Shown here: one piece after another, positions 22,249-23,118 of the stretch
Layout of the letters: each line of letters begins with the position of its first letter
Numbering within the stretch: position 1 is the stretch's first letter
From: Betaproteobacteria bacterium
GTDB lineage: Bacteria > Pseudomonadota > Gammaproteobacteria > Burkholderiales > SG8-41
Assembly: GCA_025363575.1 (NCBI GenBank)
Contig: JANYDM010000171.1
Location: 1 to 23,118, forward strand
Length of the DNA stretch: 23,118 nt
Direction: 5' to 3'
The notes under the pieces: generated by a model
Told to the model about the DNA's origin: nothing
Seen by the model: the letters and a program-made list of their open reading frames with translations, nothing else
Database searches by the model: none
Position numbers and translations under genes: made by a program

Positions 22249-23118
22249 CTACTTGCGAACGCGGTATTTTTCTGCCTCGGCGATAAATTCACTCCATCGA
22301 GATGGCCGAGCAACGTTTACAAGAAATAATGAGGAGAAGTAGGTCGCCTTGTCTTGGCCACCCCAATAGCCGTAGCGGGGACATACGCGTGAGGTCCAAC
22401 CCTTGTTCCAGATGACGTAGCCCCGCCTCGCACCCAACACTTCGTTTGTTTGGAGATCAAGCAAAATCAATTCACCTCCCCCAATGCCCATCTCGCGATC
22501 ATGAGGACGTTTGATGCCTCGCCAAGTAAAGCCGTATCGGGCTTTAAGCTCCGTCGAGTATTCGAGCTTCAAAGGTTTGACGCTAGAGTTCCATGCATCG
22601 TAGCCGTAGTAGCGTGCAATAGAGGCGCCCATAGGTGGAGAGGCGCTGACGCTCGGGTGTAAAACCGCTTTCATGTCGAGTGTATAAATACGACGACCTC
22701 CGACAGGGATCTCGAAGTAGCTATAAAGTATGGGAGAGACATACTGCTCCCCGAGACTTTCATTTTCTCCTGCGTAGTACCCGTAGGGATCTTCAATGGC
22801 GTAAAGATGTTGCCATTCCTCTGGCGAATAAACTTTGCGCGGTCGTATCTGATAAATTCCCTCTACGTTATCTACTGTCTTGTAGATAAACTCCCCCGCC
22901 TCCGTTTTGCATAAATGCTCGAAATATTCTTGCTGAGTCATTCCTTTTCGATACCCGCTATCTTCTGGCACCGGATTCGGGATTTTGATCGCGTGAGCTT
23001 CACGCCCTTCCTTCGTGGCCATCCAGTCTTCAACTTTAACGTCGAGCAGCTTGTAAGGGTTGGATTGGCCACGATCGTAGCCGCCCGGCCACGGCCTGGC
23101 CTTCCGCTCGCGCTCCAG
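22249..23118 (-). CDS. Unrecognised protein, C-terminal part (5' end outside window)
   Basis: The frame is open to the window edge, so the ATG at 23022 is probably internal; 289 codons are visible before the TAG at 22251-22249. The protein is rich in Tyr, Trp and Gly (for example DPYGYYAGENESLGEQY, RYYGYDAWNSS and CPRYGYWGGQDKA). It has no long hydrophobic segment in the visible part and no motif I can name. The segment GGGELILLDLQTNEVLGARRGYVIWN suggests a beta-rich region. The upstream visible part (PWPGGYDRGQSNPYKLLDV) looks like normal coding sequence. GC is lower than in the catabolic genes, as in the broken small gene 46 bp downstream, so both may belong to an accessory segment. Function unknown. 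Confidence 0.65.
   Translation of the reverse strand: MERERKARPWPGGYDRGQSNPYKLLDVKVEDWMATKEGREAHAIKIPNPVPEDSGYRKGMTQQEYFEHLCKTEAGEFIYKTVDNVEGIYQIRPRKVYSPEEWQHLYAIEDPYGYYAGENESLGEQYVSPILYSYFEIPVGGRRIYTLDMKAVLHPSVSASPPMGASIARYYGYDAWNSSVKPLKLEYSTELKARYGFTWRGIKRPHDREMGIGGGELILLDLQTNEVLGARRGYVIWNKGWTSRVCPRYGYWGGQDKATYFSSLFLVNVARPSRWSEFIAEAEKYRVRK

Noticed and set aside
1..23118. CRISPR array, rRNA, phage structural genes or complete insertion sequence
   Set aside because: No regularly spaced repeats, rRNA signatures, capsid or tail proteins, or transposase frames were seen. The only repeats are the short inverted-repeat elements listed.

Overview
The window looks like a chromosomal segment of a GC-rich betaproteobacterium, probably Burkholderiales-like. 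The evidence is high-GC coding with strong third-position bias, several orphan Bug/TctC solute receptors, and CoA-thioester catabolism (CoA ligase, crotonases, acyl-CoA dehydrogenase, family III CoA-transferases). Taxonomy is inferred from gene content only.

Positions 1-13467, all on the minus strand, form a long catabolic region, read from high to low coordinates. First comes an accessory block: an MmgE/PrpD protein, a Bug receptor, a carboxymuconolactone-decarboxylase-like protein, a second Bug receptor, a family III CoA-transferase and a ketopantoate-reductase-like protein. Then comes a tight five-gene set (7185-2019): BadI-like ring hydrolase, AMP-forming acyl-CoA ligase, enoyl-CoA hydratase, SDR dehydrogenase and acyl-CoA dehydrogenase. 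This set matches the enzyme roles of the cyclohexanecarboxylate (ali/bad) route to pimelyl-CoA. After a repeat-rich gap follow two consecutive 3-hydroxyacyl-CoA dehydrogenase genes, which look like the two halves of a PaaH-type enzyme, and the start of another CoA-transferase. These could continue beta-oxidation of the ring-opened product.

At 13637-13711 lies a plus-strand tRNA-Val(CAC). Right after it is a two-gene block with visibly lower GC (13881-15568): a HipA-like kinase and, overlapping it by 4 bp, a HIRAN-domain protein. This is the best candidate in the window for a poorly described system, possibly toxin/antitoxin or defence-like. It is followed by a gene remnant: the N-terminal part of a gamma-glutamyltransferase joined out of frame, at a GGATCC, to the C-terminal part of a Bug receptor.

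From 16844 to 21864 (minus strand) come two more Bug receptors, a class II aldolase-fold protein lacking the usual catalytic Glu, and a cytoplasmic BisC/DMSO-reductase-type molybdoenzyme with a TTG start. The last 1.2 kb holds a small gene broken by two frame changes and the 3' end of an unrecognised gene that runs off the window.

A dispersed repeat with 13-bp terminal inverted repeats (AGCCGCAGATAAA) occurs at 10543-10648 and, in decayed form, at 1754-2010. The first copy supplies the start codon and part of the signal peptide of a Bug receptor.
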